Virus record (IMG/VR): IMGVR_UViG_3300013132_000033
Span: 35,041-99,040 of that record
Length of the DNA: 64,000 nucleotides
Direction: 5' to 3' (one strand)
Source of the DNA: a virus
Made by a program: the position numbers and the translations under genes. This document shows, piece by piece, positions 18,616 through 25,710 of this stretch. Numbering within the stretch: the first letter of the stretch is position 1; every line of letters starts with the position of its first letter. The notes beneath the pieces were generated by a model. The model was not told where the DNA came from, did not search any database, and saw nothing but the letters and a program-made list of their open reading frames with translations.

Positions 18616-19139
18616 AGTAAATTAGATTTGTGTAAAGAATATTCTTCCAATACTGTTTCTAATTTAGAAACTGTAGATCCATTTACAATTTTGTAAATAA
18701 AATTTTCTGCATTCATAACATAAGTACTTTCTGTATTTTGTATATAATATGCTGTAGCAGCTAAAATTTCATCAAAAGTTACATCTTTATGAGAATGTAA
18801 AAATTGTTTTAATAAACTTACTACAGTTGCTTTAACACCCATGTTACCAACACGAGCATCTTTAAAAAGATGTCTATATTCATTAACACGATTTTCAATA
18901 TTATTACTTGTATCCAAGATAATATCTGTAAGAATATCGTTTTCATAAAATGGTACATTAAGTATAAATGAAGATTTTATATAATCTCTTGTAATAACTC
19001 TGTCTTTTAATAATTTATTTAAATCTTCATCATCAATTGGAATATCCCAATTAAGTTCATGTTTTATACTAAATAAATAACTAGCTACTAGATACGGTAT
19101 TTTGAACTGGTTGAGGTATTGTAACATCATTGTGCTCAT
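18612..19139 (-). CDS. Hypothetical protein (175 aa)
   Basis: Start placed at the Met of MSTMMLQYLNQF; a longer frame adds 12 hydrophobic residues of doubtful value. Helical and acidic with no known motif. It overlaps the preceding gene by 59 bp and the DnaB-like gene by four, so it belongs to the replication operon. Confidence 0.5.
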   Translation of the reverse strand: MSTMMLQYLNQFKIPYLVASYLFSIKHELNWDIPIDDEDLNKLLKDRVITRDYIKSSFILNVPFYENDILTDIILDTSNNIENRVNEYRHLFKDARVGNMGVKATVVSLLKQFLHSHKDVTFDEILAATAYYIQNTESTYVMNAENFIYKIVNGSTVSKLETVLEEYSLHKSNLL

Positions 19140-19680
19140 AATAGTATTTTTTATTATTGTAATCAATCGCAACAATTACTCCAAGTTCGTCTTTACTCAA
19201 TTTTTGAATACCTTGTAAATTACTAAATATTTTAAGTTGTGGATTATTATTTGCCATAAAAGAATTATACAAATATACTCTTTTATGAATAGTACTACAT
19301 ATACTAGTAGATAAATAGTTATAACGTTGTAATTCAGCTAATGCTATATACACATCTTGTAGTTTAATTTCTGGTCTATAGTGTATAGCAATCATAAATA
19401 AATCTACAACACTTCTAGAAGTATTATATTTTTTATCACTACCTCCGTGATTTACAGTTCGTTTAAATCTATGACTATATCTTTTTGTAAGATAACAAAA
19501 ATTTAATTCTAAAATATATTTAATAAAATCAACAGTATTTTCAATTTCTAACAAATATTTTAAACGATCTTCAGGTAGATTTACAAAATAAATGGACGAC
19601 AAATTTCGCAATTTATCGTCCATTTCATCAAATGAGTTAAATGTATATTTATTACAATTAACTCGTAGTTGTTGGTACAT
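19081..19680 (-). CDS. Hypothetical protein (199 aa)
   Basis: Basic, helical protein rich in Tyr and Arg (LTKRYSHRFKRTVNHGG), so nucleic-acid binding is plausible. Ends with TAG, one of few TAG stops here. Long overlap with the next gene indicates coupling. No family recognised. Confidence 0.5.
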   Translation of the reverse strand: MYQQLRVNCNKYTFNSFDEMDDKLRNLSSIYFVNLPEDRLKYLLEIENTVDFIKYILELNFCYLTKRYSHRFKRTVNHGGSDKKYNTSRSVVDLFMIAIHYRPEIKLQDVYIALAELQRYNYLSTSICSTIHKRVYLYNSFMANNNPQLKIFSNLQGIQKLSKDELGVIVAIDYNNKKYYYEHNDVTIPQPVQNTVSSS

Positions 19681-20854
19681 ATTGGCTTATATTATTTATT
19701 CTTATATACTCAAGATCTAAAGACTCTAGCATTTTATTAAGCCATGTTTCTTCTTGCGTATTTTTAGTTACAAATAGAAATACAACACCTGTTTGATTAC
19801 TTTGACGCAATCTACCTACTCTTTGAATAAAATCTTTTTCTTTACTGTAATATGAATGAAATATTACATAATTAAGATCTTTTAAATTAACGCCTTGTTT
19901 TAGCATTTTAAAAGAACCTATTGTGTTAATATTACCTTTATTAAATTCATCAATAAGGTGTTTATTTACAGATAGTGTATTTTTAGAAGAAACTGTTGGA
20001 CATATTTTAATTAATTCATCTATACTATTACCAAATACTATAGTCCTGTCAAAATTATACATAGATAAAAGTTTGATTACTTGTCGAGTTTTAGACTTTA
20101 ATCCATACAACAGATTATTACGTCTATTTCCCCAGTATCTAATTGTAAACTGATTTCCTGAAAATAAAGATTGTTTGTATCGCATATTAGCATACGTATA
20201 TGCTTCATATTCTGTTTGATAAAATGTTTGCTCTTTACCATTTTTATCTTTATACGATACAGCAATGTCTTTAGTTTTATTATCTAATTCGTGATCTACA
20301 ATTATAATTTTTAATTTACGAGCTGTTTTATCTAATTGACCATCTTTAATTGAATATGTAGCACATATCGGTGCTATTGTATTTAACATGTCAAGTTTTG
20401 TATACTCGTTCCCTACTTCATCAGTATATGAAGTTTTTTTATCAATAGTTGCACTTAAACCAAGTAAATGAGTATATCTATTATTAGTATAATACTTAAA
20501 ATACTCAGGTGTAAGAGAGTCATGAATTTCATCCGCTACTACCATATCGTGATACAATCCTGCTTTTTTATAAGCAGATTGATAACATAGAAAACTAACT
20601 TTATGATGTGATCTAATATTATAACCAAACATCTCACGATATTTAGCCATATCTTCTTCTATATTTTGTTCACGCATAGTTGTTTCTGCCAAAAACAATA
20701 CAGACTTGGGTTTTAACAATTTTATCAAATGAAATGATATAAATGTTTTACCCAAGCCTGTTATTGCTTCAATTGTTACACGAAGACGTCCATGCTCGTC
20801 TAAAGAATTTATTGCTCTGTCTACGAGCATTTGTTGAACTTCGCTTTGATTCAT
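19658..20854 (-). CDS. SF2 DNA/RNA helicase
   Basis: 398 aa from the Met of MNQSEVQQML, which begins one base after the RNR stop; the longer frame reads back into RNR. Motif I is EAITGLGKTFIS, motif II VVADEIHDS (DEIH), motif III LLGLSATID and motif VI FIQRVGRLRQ, with a C-terminal helicase domain containing TIVFGNSIDEL. This is the standard DExH order. In crAss-like phages such helicases sit in the replication block and may act in recombination or origin opening. Confidence 0.85.
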   Translation of the reverse strand: MNQSEVQQMLVDRAINSLDEHGRLRVTIEAITGLGKTFISFHLIKLLKPKSVLFLAETTMREQNIEEDMAKYREMFGYNIRSHHKVSFLCYQSAYKKAGLYHDMVVADEIHDSLTPEYFKYYTNNRYTHLLGLSATIDKKTSYTDEVGNEYTKLDMLNTIAPICATYSIKDGQLDKTARKLKIIIVDHELDNKTKDIAVSYKDKNGKEQTFYQTEYEAYTYANMRYKQSLFSGNQFTIRYWGNRRNNLLYGLKSKTRQVIKLLSMYNFDRTIVFGNSIDELIKICPTVSSKNTLSVNKHLIDEFNKGNINTIGSFKMLKQGVNLKDLNYVIFHSYYSKEKDFIQRVGRLRQSNQTGVVFLFVTKNTQEETWLNKMLESLDLEYIRINNISQYVPTTTS

Positions 20855-20855
20855 T

Positions 20856-23384
20856 TTAACCGCATTTAGAACTACCGCATTCTTTACACTTTTGACAACC
20901 TTCTTCATAAACGATAGCTTTACTACCACAATCTAAACATGTAGCTGTAGAAGTAGTACCATCTGGAATATATTGTTTAAGTGTTCTTGCAATAGCTTTT
21001 GTAAAACTATTTAATTCGCCATCTGTTTTTAATAGTTGCTCTACAATAAATTTAATATCTGCACCATGTCGTAATGATGTAGAAATAAGTCTTGTAATAG
21101 CTTGTTGTTCATCCGACATTGATTTAGTAATATCATTAACAATACTAAATTCATTATCAAGTGTACAAGTTAAATTGTAAACTCCACGACTTTTCTTTTT
21201 TAAAAATCCTGTTTTATATCCTGAACATAAAATATTAGGAATACAGAATACTTCGTATGGTTTACGATCTAATAAACCTACTAAAATAGTGTAAGGTTCA
21301 GCTTTTGCTTTAATATGATAAATATCTACATGCAATTCTTCAGGACGTTTAGGAGCGTCTCGATATTCAAATACATCTGCTTTTTTAGCATCTATTTGAA
21401 CTAGTACTCCTGTACGACATCCATCTCTATAAATAGTTGTACCTTTTAAACCTTTTTTCCACGATTCAGTATAAATAGTTGCAACTTCATCTACTGTAAC
21501 TTCGTTAGGTAAATTAATTGTACTACTTATACTATGTGTAGTATATTTTTGAATTATACCTTGAATTTCAACACGTTTAGTCCAATCTATATCATTAGCA
21601 GTTGATTCGTACCAAGGTGATAGTGCAAATAAACTTTGTATTTCATCATTAGACATTGCTTGAATTATTTCACAAGCAGTATCATAAGGAGTACTTGTAA
21701 ATACACTATACCAATTAATAAATTTAGGATGCACTACAGGATATTCCATCCAAGTATCACCATTTTGATCTGTAAAATCAACACGTACTCCAGAATCTCC
21801 TGGATTTACTTTTTTTCTCCTCATATAACCCCAATTAAACAATGGTTCTAATCCGCTAGTTGTTTGTGTGAGGATACTTACGGAACCTGTTGGGGCAACT
21901 GTTGAAAATGATACATTACGCCTGCCTTGTTCAATCATTCGTAATACTTCAGGATAAAAGTTATCAACTAACATTTGGTAAAATTGATTTTTACCTTTAA
22001 TTGATGTTATTTTATCTTTGTTATCACGTACAATATCAAATTCAGCATTAGCATCAAATCCTATAAACGCACCATATTGCTCTGCCATATTAATAGAAGC
22101 ATTTAACTCAGCTTTAAACTTAGTTTTCATTACTTCTTCAATAATTGATAGTGCTTCATTAGAATCGTATTTAATTCTTAAAGCGGCAAGCATATCACCT
22201 AAACCAGTAAATCCGCAACCTGTACGTCTACCAGATTTTGTAATGTACCTGATATTTTCCCATAGACTATATTCAGTATTATAGATAGACGGATCATCGC
22301 AATTAACACGATCATTATCAATTTTATCTAAAATTCTGTTTATATGTTCTACTTCAAGATCAATTACACCATCAGCTAATACTTGTTGATTATACGACAT
22401 TTCATATAATTTCTGATAGTCAATACGAGCATCTTTAGTAAAAGGATTATTTACAAATGAATATAAATTTAACGCTATTAAACGACAAGCATCATATTTA
22501 CCCATAAAGATTTCTCCGCATGGATTTGTAGTGATTCCTTTATATTCAGGATATACAGTATCGGGAGAATAATCCCAATGCTTATCAATAAATATAATTC
22601 CTGGTTCGGCAGACGCCCAAGCTGCTTGAATAATTTGATCATAAATAGCTTTAGCGTTTACTTTTTTTGTATAAACAGTTATGTTGTCTACATTAAATTG
22701 TTCATAATTGTCAGAAGCATTTTTTAATACTTCATCATTATCATAATCACACGGCCATCGAAGTACATAATCTTCATTATTAGTAACTGCTTTCATAAAA
22801 TCATCGCGAAGCATTACACTAATATTAGCACCAGTTACTTTAGTAAGATCTTTTTTAATGTTTATAAAATGTTCAACATCAGGATGTCGTACATCTATTG
22901 AAATCATTAAAGCACCCCTACGTCCATTTTGAGCAACTTCTCTAGTACTATTAGAGTACCTATCCATAAAAGATACAGCTCCTGTCGATGATCCTGCAGC
23001 ATTTGTAACTGGAGAATTAGCCGGCCTAAGTGTAGAAATATCAATACCTACACCACCACGTCGTTTCATTAACTGAACTAATTCTTCATCTTTACGCATA
23101 ATACCTGAATAAGAATCATGAGGCTGACCAACTACAAAACAATTAGATAAACTAGCTATTTTGTAATTTTTACCTAATGTAGCCATTATACTACCTTGAG
23201 GAATAATGTATTTAAAATGATCAAACATAACCATTATTTCATCATATGAAAGTTTAGTAACACGAGCAAATTCTCGTGCCATTCTTTCATGCATATCTTT
23301 AGGCGTAACATCCGCCTTATCAGAATATTTACCTTGCCATACTGACATGGCAAGTTCATCATTATTAAAATATGCTTTTAACAT
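20856..23384 (-). CDS. nrdJ: Adenosylcobalamin-dependent (class II) ribonucleotide reductase
   Basis: 842 aa. SIMATLGKNY, ASLSNCFVVG (thiyl-site Cys), RRGGVGIDISTLRP, TTNPCGEI (NPCGE) and a PTGSVSIL segment are all in class II order. The C-terminal ~25 residues hold paired CxxC units (CLDCG, CQKCKECG, SSKCG) of a zinc-ribbon/redox tail. It reduces ribonucleotides to deoxyribonucleotides without oxygen, which fits an anaerobic gut host. It needs B12 from the host; no separate radical subunit or activase is present. Works with ThyX (36402) and the nucleotide hydrolases at 4.0-5.0 kb. Confidence 0.92.
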   Translation of the reverse strand: MLKAYFNNDELAMSVWQGKYSDKADVTPKDMHERMAREFARVTKLSYDEIMVMFDHFKYIIPQGSIMATLGKNYKIASLSNCFVVGQPHDSYSGIMRKDEELVQLMKRRGGVGIDISTLRPANSPVTNAAGSSTGAVSFMDRYSNSTREVAQNGRRGALMISIDVRHPDVEHFINIKKDLTKVTGANISVMLRDDFMKAVTNNEDYVLRWPCDYDNDEVLKNASDNYEQFNVDNITVYTKKVNAKAIYDQIIQAAWASAEPGIIFIDKHWDYSPDTVYPEYKGITTNPCGEIFMGKYDACRLIALNLYSFVNNPFTKDARIDYQKLYEMSYNQQVLADGVIDLEVEHINRILDKIDNDRVNCDDPSIYNTEYSLWENIRYITKSGRRTGCGFTGLGDMLAALRIKYDSNEALSIIEEVMKTKFKAELNASINMAEQYGAFIGFDANAEFDIVRDNKDKITSIKGKNQFYQMLVDNFYPEVLRMIEQGRRNVSFSTVAPTGSVSILTQTTSGLEPLFNWGYMRRKKVNPGDSGVRVDFTDQNGDTWMEYPVVHPKFINWYSVFTSTPYDTACEIIQAMSNDEIQSLFALSPWYESTANDIDWTKRVEIQGIIQKYTTHSISSTINLPNEVTVDEVATIYTESWKKGLKGTTIYRDGCRTGVLVQIDAKKADVFEYRDAPKRPEELHVDIYHIKAKAEPYTILVGLLDRKPYEVFCIPNILCSGYKTGFLKKKSRGVYNLTCTLDNEFSIVNDITKSMSDEQQAITRLISTSLRHGADIKFIVEQLLKTDGELNSFTKAIARTLKQYIPDGTTSTATCLDCGSKAIVYEEGCQKCKECGSSKCG

Positions 23385-23412
23385 ATTGAAAGGATTAAAT
23401 GTGAATTTAAAT

Positions 23413-23550
23413 TTATTTTTTAAGTTTTTTAACTAAACGAAAGCCAAGAAAAGTAAAACGATGATTTTTCTCATAGTAAACACGTACATTTATTTTACAA
23501 ACTTCAATAACAGTACCATAAGAACCACCATAAATAAAAATATTATCCAT
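23413..23550 (-). CDS. Array unit 12: variable FGE C-terminal cassette (45 aa)
   Basis: MDNIFIYGGSYG start, single Cys in EVCKI, then VLGFR-type ending TFLGFRLVKKLKK. Last unit before RNR. AT-rich throughout, with Ser-Tyr in place of Ser-Trp and Lys in place of the Arg after Cys, so more diverged than the GC-rich units. Begins six bases before the previous unit's stop. Confidence 0.8.
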   Translation of the reverse strand: MDNIFIYGGSYGTVIEVCKINVRVYYEKNHRFTFLGFRLVKKLKK

Positions 23551-23683
23551 GTTTTAATGTTTTAATTAAACGGAACCCCAAGCCGCCGTAGCGGTAGTCG
23601 GGCGTGTCGCCGCTGCGATCCGCCACCCGGCAGTACTGCGGGTAGCCGTACCACGACCCGCCGCGAATATACTTATAATTCAT
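23543..23683 (-). CDS. Array unit 11: variable FGE C-terminal cassette (46 aa)
   Basis: MNYKYIRGGSW then variable YGYPQY, CRVADR, variable SGDTPDYRYGG, LGFRLIKTLK. Nearly all variable codons are NNC or NNG in a GC-rich core flanked by AT-rich ends, as expected if AAC codons of a template were changed at A positions. The closest of all units to textbook diversity-generating retroelement variable repeats. Confidence 0.88.
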   Translation of the reverse strand: MNYKYIRGGSWYGYPQYCRVADRSGDTPDYRYGGLGFRLIKTLKHG

Positions 23684-23817
23684 TATTTCAGTTTTTTAAT
23701 TAAACGAAATCCTAAGACTTTGTAGCGGTGATCCAGCTCGTCTAAGTACTGAAAATCGGGCAAGCAACCGATTGCTAGGCTACCATAGCTACCACCACGA
23801 ATATACTTATAATTCAT
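23683..23817 (-). CDS. Array unit 10: variable FGE C-terminal cassette (44 aa)
   Basis: MNYKYIRGGSYG, identical to unit 11 for its first ten residues, then a divergent core (SLAIGCLPDFQYLDELDHRYKV shortened here to its landmarks Cys18 and His30) and LGFRLIKKLK. The shared N-terminus shows duplication from unit 11 followed by change in the core. TAATG overlap with the next unit. Confidence 0.85.
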   Translation of the reverse strand: MNYKYIRGGSYGSLAIGCLPDFQYLDELDHRYKVLGFRLIKKLK

Positions 23818-23954
23818 GTTTTAACTGTTTTAATAAGTCTAAACCCAACATAATTACAACAATATTGTTGATGACTCCACAATCGATCTGATGATTTACA
23901 CGCTAGATTATTACTAATCCACGATCCACCATAATTAATAAGATAATTTTTCAT
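23814..23954 (-). CDS. Array unit 9: variable FGE C-terminal cassette (46 aa)
   Basis: MKNYLINYGGSW with one residue inserted before GGSW, Cys at 19, CK instead of CR, SSDR, and VGFRLIKTVKT. AT-rich. ATGA overlap with unit 10. Confidence 0.82.
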   Translation of the reverse strand: MKNYLINYGGSWISNNLACKSSDRLWSHQQYCCNYVGFRLIKTVKT

Positions 23955-24091
23955 GATTTTAATGATTTAGTTAAACGAAAGCCAATGTATTGTGTCCTGA
24001 ATGACGGTCGATAAGTTGTGCGAAAATCAGTACGGCAAAATTTTAGATTAAAATTATCCCAACAACCTCCAAAAATAATAAATGTATTCAT
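23951..24091 (-). CDS. Array unit 8: variable FGE C-terminal cassette (46 aa)
   Basis: MNTFIIFGGCW (Cys replaces Ser), FCRTDFR with the CR and R landmarks kept, then IGFRLTKSLKS. The N-terminus matches units 3 and 5 (MNTF). ATGA overlaps on both sides. Confidence 0.84.
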   Translation of the reverse strand: MNTFIIFGGCWDNFNLKFCRTDFRTTYRPSFRTQYIGFRLTKSLKS

Positions 24092-24231
24092 GATTTTAAT
24101 ATTTTAATTAATCGAAATCCAACATACAAATATTTGTAAATTGCTTTATTTCTAACATGTTCTGATGAACGATCAACTATTAAACAATTTTGATGATAAA
24201 CACCTGTTCCTTTTATAGTTATTTGGTTCAT
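24088..24231 (-). CDS. Array unit 7: variable FGE C-terminal cassette (47 aa)
   Basis: MNQITIKGTGVYHQNC keeps the Gly-x-Gly but has lost the Ser-Trp; VDR and VGFRLIKILKS remain. Longest and most diverged unit and fully AT-rich. It may be old or relaxed. Confidence 0.78.
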   Translation of the reverse strand: MNQITIKGTGVYHQNCLIVDRSSEHVRNKAIYKYLYVGFRLIKILKS

Positions 24232-24368
24232 AATTTTAATGATTTAGTTAAACGAAATCCTAAAGCGTTAGCATGATAATCCAATATACTAAGATTGCGA
24301 TAAACTGTAAGACAACCGTAGTTAAAACTGCTACATCCACCGCCGCGAATGTTAAAATATTTTTACAT
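24228..24368 (-). pseudogene. Array unit 6: cassette with stop directly after ATG
   Basis: The frame reads ATG-TAA and then KYFNIRGGG...GCLTVYR...LGFRLTKSLKL, so a complete cassette body lacks a usable start: the position that is ATG in other units is TAA here. The joint with unit 5 is the same length as normal joints but AATG has become GTAA. Either a broken unit, a sequencing error, or translation by another route. Stop is TGA overlapping the next ATG. Confidence 0.7.
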
Positions 24369-24499
24369 TTTAATGTTTTAATTAGACGAAAACCAACTAT
24401 GTTGCTACGACACTCATGTACACCGATGTCACGATATAATACTCGACAACGCTCGGGAACGTTAATCCAGCTACCGCTACAAAGAATAAAGGTATTCAT
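24260..24499 (-). CDS. Array unit 5: variable cassette running on into unit 6 (79 aa)
   Basis: The first 44 residues are a normal cassette (MNTFILCSGSW, ERCRVLYR, VGFRLIKTLK). The usual stop is missing, so the frame continues 35 residues through unit 6 in another frame; that extension happens to be strongly hydrophobic (VAVLTTVVLQFIAILVYWII). Whether the product is a membrane-tailed cassette or a mutation relic is unclear. Confidence 0.7.
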   Translation of the reverse strand: MNTFILCSGSWINVPERCRVLYRDIGVHECRSNIVGFRLIKTLKCKNILTFAAVDVAVLTTVVLQFIAILVYWIIMLTL

Positions 24500-24633
24500 T
24501 ATTTCAGTTTTTTAATTAAACGGAAGCCAATGCTGAAGTTGCGGAAGTCCGAATCGTCCCAGCCCCGAAACGCTACCCGGCAGTACTCCGGGGAGCGGTT
24601 CCAACTACCTCCAACAATATTAAAGTATTTCAT
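24499..24633 (-). CDS. Array unit 4: variable FGE C-terminal cassette (44 aa)
   Basis: MKYFNIVGGSWN, then RSPEYCRVAFR, GWDDSDFR, NFSIGFRLIKKLK. GC-rich core with NNC/NNG codons at the variable positions. Landmarks Trp11, Cys18 and Arg19 kept. TAATG overlaps with both neighbours. Confidence 0.88.
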   Translation of the reverse strand: MKYFNIVGGSWNRSPEYCRVAFRGWDDSDFRNFSIGFRLIKKLK

Positions 24634-24767
24634 TATTTTAATGTTTTAATTAAGCGAAAGCCCAAAAAGTTGAAGCGGCGGTCCGGCCCGCTGATGAAGC
24701 GATCCGATGCGCGGCAGAACCTGGCAGTGTTGAGCCAGCCGCCGCTAAAAACTACAAATGTATTCAT
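24633..24767 (-). CDS. Array unit 3: variable FGE C-terminal cassette (44 aa)
   Basis: MNTFVVFSGGWL, then NTARFCRASDR, FISGPDRRFNFLGFRLIKTLK. Shares the DNA framework GGGCCGGAC...CGCTTC with unit 2, while codons between differ mainly in their first two bases. TAATG overlaps. Confidence 0.88.
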   Translation of the reverse strand: MNTFVVFSGGWLNTARFCRASDRFISGPDRRFNFLGFRLIKTLK

Positions 24768-24901
24768 TATTTTAATGTTTTAATTAAGCGAAAGCCGAGA
24801 TGGCTGAAGCGGTAGTCCGGCCCGTAGAAGTTGCGATACGAAGCGCAGCAGTACACGGCATTGATGACCCAGCTGCCGCCTTTTATAATAAAGTATTTCA
24901 T
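24767..24901 (-). CDS. Array unit 2: variable FGE C-terminal cassette (44 aa)
   Basis: MKYFIIKGGSWV, then YCCASYR, FYGPDYRFSHLGFRLIKTLK. GC-rich core, AT-rich ends. Compared with unit 3, differences are concentrated at NNC codons (for example TAC versus CGC, AGC versus AAC), with third bases kept. TAATG overlaps. Confidence 0.88.
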   Translation of the reverse strand: MKYFIIKGGSWVINAVYCCASYRNFYGPDYRFSHLGFRLIKTLK

Positions 24902-25032
24902 TATTTAAGTTTTTTGATTAATCGAAAACCAAGATATTTTTCGCAATATCTTAATTTATCATAACTAGATATTGTTATACGGCAGTTTGTAATACTATTA
25001 TAACTACCGCCTTTAATTATAATTTGTTTCAT
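24901..25032 (-). CDS. Array unit 1: variable FGE C-terminal cassette (43 aa)
   Basis: First unit of the array. MKQIIIKGGSYN, NCRITISSY, LGFRLIKKLK. AT-rich. It begins 24 bp after the terminator hairpin of the FGE-like gene, so the array may have its own promoter or be transcribed by read-through. No TAnnTTTG box is visible in that 24 bp. Confidence 0.84.
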   Translation of the reverse strand: MKQIIIKGGSYNSITNCRITISSYDKLRYCEKYLGFRLIKKLK

Positions 25033-25056
25033 TGTCAAGTAGTGTTAAAATTTAAA

Positions 25057-25083
25057 AAGGGGGCTGCTGTTAACAACCCCCTT
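25057..25083 (-). terminator. Intrinsic terminator after the FGE-like gene
   Basis: AAGGGGG/CCCCCTT stem of 7 bp with a 13-nt loop, followed on the minus strand by a T-run. It lies between the FGE core gene and the cassette array and could set the ratio of core to cassettes. Confidence 0.85.
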
Positions 25084-25089
25084 AAAAAA

Positions 25090-25698
25090 TTATTTAGGTA
25101 GTGGCATGTTTTGATCTACGGACTGAGGAATTCGTTTGTTACGATAAAAATCAATAAAGTTTTGATTTGTAACGTTTGGAACAATAGGTCCATAGACACT
25201 ATTAGTCCATTCCCACACGTTGCCGCTCATATCATACAGACCAATTGAATTTGGTTTTTTCAAACCAACAGGATGTGTTTCTCCGCCGGAATTTCCATAA
25301 TACCATGCAACTTCGTCAATATTATCAGAACCTGCGTATTTATGTGAAGTCATTTCATGACCTCCCCTTGCAGCATATTCCCACTGTTCTTCTGTTGGTA
25401 ATTCATATTTATACTTAGGATCTAACTCATTAAGTTTTGCAATAAATTTTTTGATATCGTTGTAAGATATATTTTCAACAGGTCGATTTTCCCAATCAGG
25501 ACGATTTTTAAAATACGATGGATTTTCACCCATCACATCTACCCATTGTTTTTGGGTAACAAGAAATGTTGTCATTTCAAAATTTTCAGCAATCTCAACC
25601 ATTTTGTTACGATTGGGACCGAAAAGAAATTTACCAGCAAGTACTTTTATAGTGCTGAAATTTGGGAGTGTTGGTTTAAAACCTTTTGGTTTAGCCAT
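25090..25698 (-). CDS. FGE-sulfatase (C-type-lectin fold) protein lacking its C-terminal variable segment
   Basis: 202 aa. Family landmarks in order: FLVTQKQWVDVMGENPSYF (residues ~46-63), NRPVENISY (71-79), YELPTEEQWEYAARGG (98-113), YAGS (121), VAWYYGNSGGETHPVG (130-145) and GLYDMSGNVWEW (153-164). In full-length relatives the next part is RGGSW...CR...R...GFRL, but this protein ends 38 residues later without it. The 12 mini-genes downstream encode exactly that missing piece. In phages such folds are usually receptor-binding or displayed ligand-binding proteins; catalytic FGE function is not implied. It could bind cassettes in trans. Confidence 0.85.
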   Translation of the reverse strand: MAKPKGFKPTLPNFSTIKVLAGKFLFGPNRNKMVEIAENFEMTTFLVTQKQWVDVMGENPSYFKNRPDWENRPVENISYNDIKKFIAKLNELDPKYKYELPTEEQWEYAARGGHEMTSHKYAGSDNIDEVAWYYGNSGGETHPVGLKKPNSIGLYDMSGNVWEWTNSVYGPIVPNVTNQNFIDFYRNKRIPQSVDQNMPLPK

Positions 25699-25710
25699 TT
25701 TGAAATTTTT

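Larger units (their letters stand above)
23413..25032 (-). repeat. Tandem array of 12 variable FGE/C-type-lectin C-terminal mini-genes
   Basis: Twelve head-to-tail units of about 135-144 bp, each an ORF of 43-47 codons with the framework M-x4-I-x-GGSW-x6-CR-x3-R-x7-R-x3-(L/I/V)GFRL(I/T/V)K-x-LK. Most units are joined by TAATG or ATGA overlaps, so they are translationally coupled. The framework equals the last ~44 residues of FGE-sulfatase-fold proteins, the segment that diversity-generating retroelements mutate. Ends are AT-rich; the cores of units 2, 3, 4 and 11 are GC-rich. The array follows an FGE-like gene that lacks this segment. Confidence 0.93.

Noticed and set aside
24273-24515. + strand 80-aa ORF across the cassette array
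   Set aside because: Antisense shadow of units 5 and 6; framework codons explain its openness.
23413-25032. CRISPR array
   Set aside because: Repeats are 135-144 bp, in coding frame, and the variable parts encode proteins; no short identical repeats with spacers.
23413-25698. Cassettes as fragments of sulfatase-activating enzymes with catalytic role
   Set aside because: The core lacks the paired active-site cysteines of true FGE, so only the fold is shared.
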